The notes beneath the pieces are model-generated. The model ran no database searches and was not told the DNA's origin. It saw nothing but the letters and a program-made list of their open reading frames with translations. From contig JAHLMN010000013.1 in the NCBI GenBank assembly GCA_018920345.1, positions 1 to 37,968 of the forward strand: a DNA stretch of 37,968 nucleotides, written 5' to 3'. Shown here one piece after another: positions 28,908 through 36,993 of this stretch. The stretch is from Candidatus Aenigmatarchaeota archaeon (lineage in GTDB: Archaea > Aenigmatarchaeota > Aenigmatarchaeia > CG10238-14). The first letter of the stretch is position 1. Each line of letters starts with the position of its first letter. The translations under genes and the position numbers were made by a program.

Positions 28908-28910
28908 CTT
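28887..28910 (+). repeat. att-like direct repeat, copy 1 (3' end of tRNA-Arg)
   Basis: gttcaaatctcggcgggagcactt; imperfect second copy at 29815-29836. Confidence 0.65.
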
Positions 28911-29035
28911 TCAAGGAGTTGAATGCTCTTCCTACATGTTTATTAGCAGATAGTGACATGTTAATTATAAACACAAATTCTTGATTAAAATATTTTATTT
29001 AAGATTTCCAAAAATTTATAAAATTTTTATATTAC

Positions 29036-29350
29036 TTAGATTTGTCTATCTTCACAGATTTCATAACCTCCATTTTCATCAAAACCCCAAACACATCTAT
29101 AATGTTTTTCACATTCTGTCTTGTTATATATCATACAAAAAGTCGCCATACAATAATATTCATTTGAGTGAAAATTTGTCCACATACAATCTGAAAACTT
29201 TTTACATATATTTTCGTCTTTTATATGACTACAAATACATTCCCAATCATCTTGGTTACATTTTGTTAAATCAATACAATTATTTTTAAAAGGAAAAAGC
29301 ACTAATAATACTATTAGAATAAATATTAACAAAACAACAAGAATTCTCAT
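29036..29350 (-). CDS. Cysteine-rich exported or membrane-anchored small protein
   Basis: MRILVVLLIFILIVLLVLFPF signal/anchor followed by about 80 aa with about a dozen Cys residues. Confidence 0.6.
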   Translation of the reverse strand: MRILVVLLIFILIVLLVLFPFKNNCIDLTKCNQDDWECICSHIKDENICKKFSDCMWTNFHSNEYYCMATFCMIYNKTECEKHYRCVWGFDENGGYEICEDRQI

Positions 29351-29440
29351 AAAAATATATTGTTTTTTTTAAATATTTTTTATAAACACACTAGTAAAAA
29401 CAAAAAACACACATTAATCGAATGCCAATAATAATTTTAA

Positions 29441-29707
29441 AGCTCTGTAGAAACCCTTAATTAATTTTAATAAAAAACCCATATGATTAAATTATTCTCC
29501 ATTCTAATCTTTCTGTATATGCTGTAAACTATATTTTTTGAGTTTAATTTTTTTCAACTTTAGCTTCTCTATTCGACTATAAGGTGCTTTACTGCTTCTA
29601 TTATAGCTATACTGTCTTTACAATAATGCGGGATTAACCTCTTGAAGGTTTATAAAAAGATAGGGTTTGATCCCTAATTTACTTTTCTATAGGATTTCTA
29701 CAGAGCC
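29441..29707. repeat. Non-coding segment bounded by near-perfect inverted repeats (decayed IS/MITE-like or structured RNA)
   Basis: Left AGCTCTGTAGAAACCC; right, reverse-complemented, GGCTCTGTAGAAATCC. The 12-bp core gctctgtagaaa/tttctacagagc is perfect (29442-29453 / 29695-29706). Confidence 0.5.
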
Positions 29708-29814
29708 ACGAAAAACATGCTTTTAAAAACTAATAGTTGTCAAAATTCATAAAAACCTTTCTTCCCTATTATTAATCAAGCCTTGCCAAGCCAAAAACAT
29801 TGCATTTGAAGAAA

Positions 29815-29836
29815 GTTAAATTCGGCAGGAGCACTT
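29815..29836 (+). repeat. att-like direct repeat, copy 2 (partial tRNA-Arg 3' end)
   Basis: gttaaattcggcaggagcactt aligns to 28887-28910 with two 1-nt gaps and one mismatch. Confidence 0.65.
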
Positions 29837-29864
29837 AAAAAATTAAAATACCAATTATATTATT

Positions 29865-30167
29865 ATGAGTATACCTAAATCTCTAAAAGGCGTCACTAGG
29901 TATATTTTAACATTTTATAGAACTGCTTCTAGTTATGATTGGAAGGAATTAGAAGATGCTCTAAGAAAAAGGGGTTATGAAATAGTTGTCAATCAACAAA
30001 ATGATGATGAAATAATAGCAGATGTTTATCTAAAAAATATAAATAGTCTAATTCCTTTGGTTAGCTTGTGTGAAGCAAATAATTGGGAAGTAGGATATTC
30101 AAATGAACCAAATAAAAGACTAATAACAACTTATATAAGAGGTCAAATCTCTATAATTAAAGTTTAA
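29865..30167 (+). CDS. Hypothetical protein (100 aa)
   Basis: ATG ORF with balanced composition; no recognised family. Confidence 0.55.
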   Translation: MSIPKSLKGVTRYILTFYRTASSYDWKELEDALRKRGYEIVVNQQNDDEIIADVYLKNINSLIPLVSLCEANNWEVGYSNEPNKRLITTYIRGQISIIKV

Positions 30168-30174
30168 TTTTTAA

Positions 30175-30190
30175 ACTACTTTTTAGTAGT
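30175..30190 (+). promoter_or_regulatory. Perfect 6-bp hairpin ACTACT-TTTT-AGTAGT upstream of the 30224 ORF
   Basis: Inverted repeat followed by AATATTTATATATAAA, a TATA-like tract. Confidence 0.35.
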
Positions 30191-30223
30191 AATATTTATA
30201 TATAAAAATGATAAATATAATTT

Positions 30224-30703
30224 ATGAGCGATAGAAAAGATAAAGGAAAAATAGTAGATACCTCTCATGCTTTAAAAAAAGGTGAATTTGAAGATGGTGA
30301 TATTGCAACACCAGGTGTTTTGGATGAAATTAGAAAAAAAAATCCAGCATTATATTCGAAATTCTTTACATTATTGGCTGCTGGTGTGGTTGAACTTTTT
30401 AGCATACCTGCAACCATTGAATGGTATTTATTAAAACTTACATTAAAATCTATAGCTTTAAGAAATCATCAAAATCCAAGTGAAACTGATGTCGAAGTTT
30501 GTGCGGCTGGTGTATATACACGCAAACCTGTAGCAAGTGAAGATAGAGATATAAATTATACTCTATTTCGTTATTACCTAAGTTTGGGTTTAAGAGCTGC
30601 TGGCTCTTTTATTCAATATTATGGTTTAAATTTATTATCAGATGGTAGATTAGCTCAATATGTTCAGGCTGAATTAAATCGGCTTTCACAATATATTAAA
30701 TAG
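30224..30703 (+). CDS. Hypothetical protein (159 aa)
   Basis: ATG ORF with TATA-like upstream sequence; no recognised family. Confidence 0.6.
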   Translation: MSDRKDKGKIVDTSHALKKGEFEDGDIATPGVLDEIRKKNPALYSKFFTLLAAGVVELFSIPATIEWYLLKLTLKSIALRNHQNPSETDVEVCAAGVYTRKPVASEDRDINYTLFRYYLSLGLRAAGSFIQYYGLNLLSDGRLAQYVQAELNRLSQYIK

Positions 30704-30724
30704 TTAAAGTTTTAATAACGCTTT

Positions 30725-31414
30725 ATGAAATTTCCGAGAACTCCGCATGTGTATGCAGAATATTCTGGCCTTTCTTTAGATGACAAAAGATATAGCACTA
30801 GAGAATCTGAAGAAATACTTGAAGGAAAATATGTTGTTTTAACAGAAAAATTAGATGGTTCGAATGTTTCAATAGAATTTGAATCAAATGGTGAATTATC
30901 GATTAAATTCAGAGGAAACCCTGCAGCAACGGAAGAATTTAATTTGTTAAAAAATATTTGTAATTCAAAACATGAAAGATTAAAAAATATTTTAGGTCAA
31001 AATTTAATACTTTTTGGAGAATGGGTTTATTGTCTTCATACTATAAGATATAGTAGACTGCCTCATTATTTATTTATATTCGACTTGTATGATAAAAAAA
31101 GAGAAATATTTCTTCCTTATAGAAGAGTCATTGATGTCTCTAATAATTTAAGATTTCCAACCCCAAGAATTTTGTATGAAGGTATTTATCCTGGTTTTGA
31201 GTATTTAAAAAACTTGTTAGATCTAACTTCAGCTTATGGAGACGAAAAAATAGAAGGTGTTTATGGAAAAATAGAAGATGATGAAAAAGTTATTTTTAGG
31301 TTTAAATTTGTAAACCCAGAATTTAGAAAAAAAGTTGACGAGAGTATTCATTGGAAGAAAAAACAACCTGAAATACAAGGTTTAATTGTAAATATTAACG
31401 AATTATTCTTATGA
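30725..31414 (+). CDS. ATP-dependent RNA ligase-like nucleotidyltransferase
   Basis: Motif I EKLDGSNVSIEF; motif Ia-like KFRGNPA; motif III-like LFGEWVYCLHTIRYSRLPHYLFIFDLYD; motif IV-like KIEGVYGKIED; motif V-like VIFRFKFVNPEF. Confidence 0.82.
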   Translation: MKFPRTPHVYAEYSGLSLDDKRYSTRESEEILEGKYVVLTEKLDGSNVSIEFESNGELSIKFRGNPAATEEFNLLKNICNSKHERLKNILGQNLILFGEWVYCLHTIRYSRLPHYLFIFDLYDKKREIFLPYRRVIDVSNNLRFPTPRILYEGIYPGFEYLKNLLDLTSAYGDEKIEGVYGKIEDDEKVIFRFKFVNPEFRKKVDESIHWKKKQPEIQGLIVNINELFL

Positions 31415-31995
31415 TATCACTAGAATACATAGAATCTCTCTATATAGCTTCTTGTCACCCCTATGAAGGTAGACCTTATGCTGATCTAGCAGAAGATTGG
31501 AAAAAAAAGATAATGAAAGGTGAAAGACAAATACCTGAAGAAGAGTTTGCTAAAGCATTTCCACATGCATATAAAATTTATAGATCAGGCAGACTTTTAC
31601 AAGATTATTTTGAATCTTTAAATGAAGGCTCGCATAATTGGCTTTTGTGGATGTTTTTAGTCAATGCTCAAAAAAGATTACCTCTTGAAGTTTTATCAAG
31701 TATATTAGTACATACAGAATATTGTTGTGTTAAAGTAGGGAGAAGAGATGATAAAATACATGTGCCTTCTTTAACAGGAGAATATGAATTTTCAAGAGAT
31801 CAATTTAATTTTTTATGTGAAGAAAGTGAATATTATTTTCTTCACGGCTTTGACGGCAAAATATATGCAATAAGACCTGCTTCGAAAGAAGATTTTGAAA
31901 GATTTGAAGAATGGTTTAACGAAAAAAGAAAATCTATTTTAAAGTCAACTTCATCATGTCCTTTGCCACAATTGTATCAGGAAATATCTTTTTAG
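31411..31995 (+). CDS. Hypothetical 194-aa protein translationally coupled to the RNA ligase
   Basis: ATGA overlap with the ligase stop; no recognised family. Confidence 0.65.
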   Translation: MISLEYIESLYIASCHPYEGRPYADLAEDWKKKIMKGERQIPEEEFAKAFPHAYKIYRSGRLLQDYFESLNEGSHNWLLWMFLVNAQKRLPLEVLSSILVHTEYCCVKVGRRDDKIHVPSLTGEYEFSRDQFNFLCEESEYYFLHGFDGKIYAIRPASKEDFERFEEWFNEKRKSILKSTSSCPLPQLYQEISF

Positions 31996-32842
31996 CTTGC
32001 TCCTCTAGCTCAGCTGTATCAGTATATCTTCTGCTTATATGTGTTAACACAAGCCTTTTTACACCTGCTGCTTTTGCTATCTCAGCTGCTTTTTTAACAT
32101 CAGAATGATATTTGCCACCAACATCCTCTTCTAAAAAAGTACCATCGTGGATAAGCATATCAGCCTCTTTAGCAATATTGGCTATATTTTTATGCGGTTT
32201 TGTATCGCCTGTATATACTATCTTTAAGCCTCTTTTGACATAACCTACTTCTTCTATAGTTATAACCTTGTCTTTTAGTTGATATTTGCCATCCTTTTTC
32301 AGTTTTCTTAACCAAGCTCCTCTTTTCAATCCTAGCTTGTCTAGCTTTTCTTCATCAATATTCCATTTGTCTTTTTCCTTAAAACAATAGGCAACTGCTG
32401 GCACGGTGTGATAGGCAGGTGTAGCATATACTTCATAATCGTCTGTCTCATCTATTTTTTTTATAGCATTCCCTTCAAAATCAACATTTCTAGCTTCTAT
32501 AGGGAAGCGCACACCAAAATAACCTAGATCAAGAATATTTGAAACAAACTTTTCAGCTTCTGGTCCATAAATAATTAATGGTTTTTTCCTTTTCTCCAAA
32601 TTCATTGTTTGTATCATTGGTATTAATCCAGCAAAATGATCAGCATGCCAGTGAGTGATGAATATCTTGCTTATCTGCATAAAGCTTATTCCTGCTTTCA
32701 TTAACTGCTTTTGCGTGCCTTCTCCACAATCAAACAGCAAGACATCTCTTGTGTTTGTGTAATGCTCTAAGACAATAGCCGGATGGTTTCTATCTAAAGT
32801 AGGAATACCAGATACTGTGCCTAAAAAGGTTATGACTATCAT
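31934..32842 (-). CDS. rnz: Ribonuclease Z (tRNase Z)
   Basis: FLGTVSGIPTLDRNHPAIVLEH; FITHWHADHFAGLIPMIQTM; GDTKPHKNIANIAKEADMLIHDGTF; LVLTHISRRY. Confidence 0.95.
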   Translation of the reverse strand: MIVITFLGTVSGIPTLDRNHPAIVLEHYTNTRDVLLFDCGEGTQKQLMKAGISFMQISKIFITHWHADHFAGLIPMIQTMNLEKRKKPLIIYGPEAEKFVSNILDLGYFGVRFPIEARNVDFEGNAIKKIDETDDYEVYATPAYHTVPAVAYCFKEKDKWNIDEEKLDKLGLKRGAWLRKLKKDGKYQLKDKVITIEEVGYVKRGLKIVYTGDTKPHKNIANIAKEADMLIHDGTFLEEDVGGKYHSDVKKAAEIAKAAGVKRLVLTHISRRYTDTAELEEQAKKIFPDTIVAKDMMKLTLK

Positions 32843-32917
32843 TGAAATAATTTAGTCAAGCAAAGGTTAATTATTTTCGCATAAGAAATTTAATAATTTT
32901 TAAATCAAAAAAAATAT

Positions 32918-33436
32918 ATGCCTCTAGCTGCAACACATGTGTTACTTGCAGTTATAATAGCTGATTTGCTAAGAGATTATTTTATTCATAAAAAATATTT
33001 TACAAATCATACAATATTTTTAGCCGGTATAGGTGGGTTGTTGCCTGATATAGATTTTCCTTTAAACTGGTTTTTTCAAATGCTGAATATTAAAACCACT
33101 CTTTTTAATCATGGAGGAATAACTCATACATTGTTTTTTGGTATGATATTTTTTCTGATTGGTTTTTATTTTCTAAAAAAAGACAAACATAAAATCTCGA
33201 CATATTTTTTTGCCATTTCTTTTGGTATAATTCTTCATATATTTTTAGATTTTATTTTAGGTGGTGGCGCATACGAAGGTATAATGTTTTTCTGGCCATT
33301 TTCAAATGAATCTTATAAAATTCATTTACTTTCAAAACTAAATTTATCTGATATACCTGCCGCAATAGATGCTATTATTTTGCTTGCTTGGCTCTGGCAT
33401 GAAGAAAAAAAGCATAAAATCACTGATTTCTTTTGA
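32918..33436 (+). CDS. DUF457/YdjM-like membrane-bound metal-dependent hydrolase
   Basis: MPLAATHVLLAVIIADLLR; GGLLPDIDFPLNW; HGGITHTLFFG; LHIFLDFILGGG. Confidence 0.85.
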   Translation: MPLAATHVLLAVIIADLLRDYFIHKKYFTNHTIFLAGIGGLLPDIDFPLNWFFQMLNIKTTLFNHGGITHTLFFGMIFFLIGFYFLKKDKHKISTYFFAISFGIILHIFLDFILGGGAYEGIMFFWPFSNESYKIHLLSKLNLSDIPAAIDAIILLAWLWHEEKKHKITDFF

Positions 33437-33468
33437 AATTTTTATTTACATAAAACAAAGATATTTTA

Positions 33469-34185
33469 ATGATTGATGTTGTTATAAGTGCAAAGAATTT
33501 GACAAAAAAATTTGGAAATTTGATTGCAGTAAATAATCTTTCACTTGAAATAAAAAAAGGTGAATTATTTGGTCTTCTAGGTCCTAATGGTTCTGGTAAA
33601 ACAACAACAATAAAAATGATGACAGGGCAACTAAAGCCGACAAGTGGAGATGTAAAAATATTAGGTATAGATGCTATATCTCAACCTATAAAAGTAAGAG
33701 AATTGGTAGGCATAATACCTGAACAAGAAAGTCCACCTAGTTTTTTAACTGCTGAAGAATATTTGCATTTTGTTGCAAAGATAAGAAAATTGGATAATAT
33801 AGAAGAGAAATGTAATTATTGGTTTGATTTTTTGGAGTTTGACGATCAAAGACAAATTTTATGCAAAGACTTGTCTAGAGGGACTAGACAAAAGCTAATG
33901 TTTGCTCAAGCTTTTTTACATGAACCAAAAATAGCATTTATAGATGAGCCTTTAATAAATCTTGATCCAATTATACAAAGAAAGGTGAAAGACTATCTTT
34001 TGGGTTATGTGAAAAAAGGTGGGACAATATTTTTTTCTACACATGTTCTTGAAATAGCAGAAGAGATATGCACAAGTATAGCTATAATTGATAAAGGAAA
34101 ATTGTTGTATCAAGGATCTTTGAAGGATTTGAAAAAGAAAAAGCAACATTTGGAAAGCTTCTTTTTAAAACTGGTGAAAGAATGA
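33469..34185 (+). CDS. ABC transporter ATP-binding protein
   Basis: LLGPNGSGKTTTIKMM; LSRGTRQKLMFAQAFLHEPKIAFIDEPLINLDP; FSTHVLEIAEEIC. Confidence 0.95.
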   Translation: MIDVVISAKNLTKKFGNLIAVNNLSLEIKKGELFGLLGPNGSGKTTTIKMMTGQLKPTSGDVKILGIDAISQPIKVRELVGIIPEQESPPSFLTAEEYLHFVAKIRKLDNIEEKCNYWFDFLEFDDQRQILCKDLSRGTRQKLMFAQAFLHEPKIAFIDEPLINLDPIIQRKVKDYLLGYVKKGGTIFFSTHVLEIAEEICTSIAIIDKGKLLYQGSLKDLKKKKQHLESFFLKLVKE

Positions 34186-35555
34186 TTGAAGTTTTGCTTA
34201 ATATGATTAAAGAAGAATGGCGAATGCATTCAGCATTGTTTGGAAGTGTTTTGTTTGCAATATTTCCTTTAATTATTTTCATATTTTCATTCTTATTTGC
34301 TTTCTATGCTTGTAATATAATTAATGTAAATCAGTTATTGCTTGTTTTTCATTATATCTTTATTTTAATGGGATTAAGTGTAGGTGCTTTTGGAATTTTA
34401 GGAAGAGAGGTTATGAATAGAAGGTTTGGACATGCAAGTCTAATTGCTTTTTCATCAAGAACTTTACCTTTATCTGAAAAATTCATCTTCTTTAATTTTT
34501 TTGTCAAAGATTTGATTTATTATTTAGCTCTTTGGATAATACCTTTTGTAGCTGGGGTTTATACTGCTTTTTCAATAAAATCAATTAATATTAATTTTTT
34601 CGTACTCCTAACATCTATTTTCTTGTCTTTTCTCACAAGTTTATCTTTATCTTTTTTCTTATCAACAATTTATGTTCATTCAAAAAGAATGGCTATAGCA
34701 ATTGTCTTTTCAGGAGTTGCATTTTCAAAATATATTTTTCCTATTTTAAAAATGCTGCCTTCTATATCTTTTATTTTTCAACCCTCTTTAAAAAACGTGT
34801 TTTATTCTTTTTTAATATCATCTACTCTTTCTTTATTTTCTATAATTTTTCTAAAAGTAGATTATCCTGAAAGAAAAAAGAGACATAAAAATATACTAAA
34901 GCTTTTAGAGAAAATTTTAAATTTTGGGAATTATGGGTATTTTATAGCAAAAGATTTTCTTGATTTAAACAGAAGTGAAGGTGGTTTGGCCAAACTAATA
35001 TTTTCATTAATTTTACCATCGCTCTTTTTATGGTTTTTATTATCATATTTTTTAAATTTTATACCATTTTCAGATTTTCTCACAGTATTTTCTATAATGT
35101 TAGGGATAATTTCGTCATCAACTTATAATTGGATTACTGAATTTGATTTATTTTCATCTTATTCTTTTATGCCAATAAAAGTTTCAAGTATAATAAAAAG
35201 TAAAATTATAACCTATTCAATAGTCAATTCATTCTGTATTATTATTCTTTTTATCAGTGCTACTAAAATAGGATTTAACACACTTTTTCCATCATTATTA
35301 GCATTTTTTGGTGTTTCTGCATATGTTCTTGCTATAAACATTTATTTAACAGGACTTCATCCAAATATGCTTTTATATAATGGTAAAATTTTACTCCAGT
35401 TTTTATTTTCAATTACACCAATTTTAGTCTTACTTATTTTTTTATCTAAAAATAATGTATTCTATTTCTTGATTTTATTTTTATTAGCATTTTCATATTT
35501 AATAATTAGAAAGAGTCTTGAAAAATGGGATCAAAAAGATGAAATTGTTTTTTAA
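34182..35555 (+). CDS. ABC transporter permease (polytopic)
   Basis: ATGA overlap with the ATPase; about 10 or more hydrophobic segments. Confidence 0.8.
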   Translation: MIEVLLNMIKEEWRMHSALFGSVLFAIFPLIIFIFSFLFAFYACNIINVNQLLLVFHYIFILMGLSVGAFGILGREVMNRRFGHASLIAFSSRTLPLSEKFIFFNFFVKDLIYYLALWIIPFVAGVYTAFSIKSININFFVLLTSIFLSFLTSLSLSFFLSTIYVHSKRMAIAIVFSGVAFSKYIFPILKMLPSISFIFQPSLKNVFYSFLISSTLSLFSIIFLKVDYPERKKRHKNILKLLEKILNFGNYGYFIAKDFLDLNRSEGGLAKLIFSLILPSLFLWFLLSYFLNFIPFSDFLTVFSIMLGIISSSTYNWITEFDLFSSYSFMPIKVSSIIKSKIITYSIVNSFCIIILFISATKIGFNTLFPSLLAFFGVSAYVLAINIYLTGLHPNMLLYNGKILLQFLFSITPILVLLIFLSKNNVFYFLILFLLAFSYLIIRKSLEKWDQKDEIVF

Positions 35556-36577
35556 TGTTTTTTATACCATTCTATTACTCTTTTTAAACCTTCATTTAAA
35601 TTTATCTTTGGGTTAAAACCAAGATACTTTCTTGCTCTACTTATATCGGGACATCTTCTTCTTGGATCATCTTTTATATCATAATTAGGTTTTGCATTCA
35701 ATATAATTTCAGATTTTGATTTAGTTAATTCTTTAACAAGTCTCGCCAATTCTAAAATGCTTGTTTCTTTATCATTACCTATATTAAATATATTGAAGGG
35801 TAGATCATCTTCTAACAAAAGTTTTGATAATCCTATTATCTGATCAGTTATATAACAAAAACTTCTTGTCTGTTTCCCATCACCATAAACTGTTATTGGT
35901 TGATTAAATAATGCTTGTTGAACAAATTTTATTAGTACTCTGCCATATTGTGAAGCATCTTGATCTAATCTAGGACCATATGTATTGAAGATTCTTGCAA
36001 TTCTAAATTTTATAGAAGGATATTTCTTTATAAAAGAATATATCATAGCTTCAGAAACTCTTTTCGATTCATCATACATGCTTCTCTCGCCAAAACTATT
36101 AACATAACCATAATAGTCTTCTTTTGTTGGTACTTGATCATCAGGAGGATTGCCATATACCTCACTTGTGCTAGTGAAAAGAAAGTTTGCCTTGTTTTTA
36201 ACAGCTATAGACAATGCATTTTTTGTGCCTATATAGCCTATATCTAATGTTTGCAAAGGATGTAGCTGATAAAGAGGTGGTGAAGCTATACTAGCCATAT
36301 GGATGACATAATCAACTTTTTTATTAAATTTCAAAGTACAAAAATCCTTTTTTATTAGCTTGAATCTTTTGTTTCTTTGCAGATGCTCTATGTTTTTCTT
36401 GCTTCCTGAAATAAAGTTGTCTACACATATTACTTTACCATTTAAAGAAAGTATTGTATCACAAAACCAGCTTCCAATAAAACCTGCTCCGCCTGTTATT
36501 AAAAATGTTTTATCTTCTATTTTATCTGCATATTTTTCTATTTCTTTTGTTATTTCATCTATTTCTTGAATCATCAT
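35552..36577 (-). CDS. NAD-dependent epimerase/decarboxylase, UXS-like extended SDR
   Basis: LITGGAGFIGSWFCDTIL; CVDNFISGSKKNI; YDESKRVSEAMIYSF; RIFNTYGPRLDQDASQYGRVLIKFVQQAL. Confidence 0.92.
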   Translation of the reverse strand: MMIQEIDEITKEIEKYADKIEDKTFLITGGAGFIGSWFCDTILSLNGKVICVDNFISGSKKNIEHLQRNKRFKLIKKDFCTLKFNKKVDYVIHMASIASPPLYQLHPLQTLDIGYIGTKNALSIAVKNKANFLFTSTSEVYGNPPDDQVPTKEDYYGYVNSFGERSMYDESKRVSEAMIYSFIKKYPSIKFRIARIFNTYGPRLDQDASQYGRVLIKFVQQALFNQPITVYGDGKQTRSFCYITDQIIGLSKLLLEDDLPFNIFNIGNDKETSILELARLVKELTKSKSEIILNAKPNYDIKDDPRRRCPDISRARKYLGFNPKINLNEGLKRVIEWYKKH

Positions 36578-36612
36578 ATAAAATATTTTATCGAAAAATC
36601 AATTATTAAATA

Positions 36613-36993
36613 ATGTTCTTTAGATTTTTGAAGATCGGTTTTTTTATAGGGGTTTTATTCAGTTCCTTTGCAATAATAATGACAAGAATATTGCAACCAA
36701 ATAGAGAGTTGCTGATATTGATTTTTTATATGATAATTCTTTCTAGTGTTACATCTAGTCTAGCAATATATTATGAGTTTTATTTTAAACCAGAAAAACA
36801 AAGAAAAAAGATAAAAAAACTGTTTAATGAAATAAATGATTTAAAAAATAAACTTGAAGAAAAATATAATTTTTATAATAATCTCCTTATTAACAAGCGT
36901 CAAACTTCGTATATGTTAGAAATTAGTTTAGAGAAAATAGAAGAAAAAATAGAAAAAATAGAAAAGGAGGTTATGGATAAGAGTAAGTACTGA
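36613..36993 (+). CDS. Two-TM protein with C-terminal coiled coil
   Basis: Two hydrophobic segments followed by a heptad-rich KIEEKIEKIEKEV tail. Confidence 0.55.
   Translation: MFFRFLKIGFFIGVLFSSFAIIMTRILQPNRELLILIFYMIILSSVTSSLAIYYEFYFKPEKQRKKIKKLFNEINDLKNKLEEKYNFYNNLLINKRQTSYMLEISLEKIEEKIEKIEKEVMDKSKY

Noticed and set aside
28934-28964. acatgtt direct repeat after tRNA-Arg
   Set aside because: A 7-bp repeat in AT-rich sequence is too short to interpret alone.
28981-29289. 102-aa plus-strand ORF (MIKIFYLRFPKIYKIF...)
   Set aside because: Antisense to the Cys-rich minus-strand ORF; low-complexity I/Y/F/H/N composition typical of translated AT-rich antisense.
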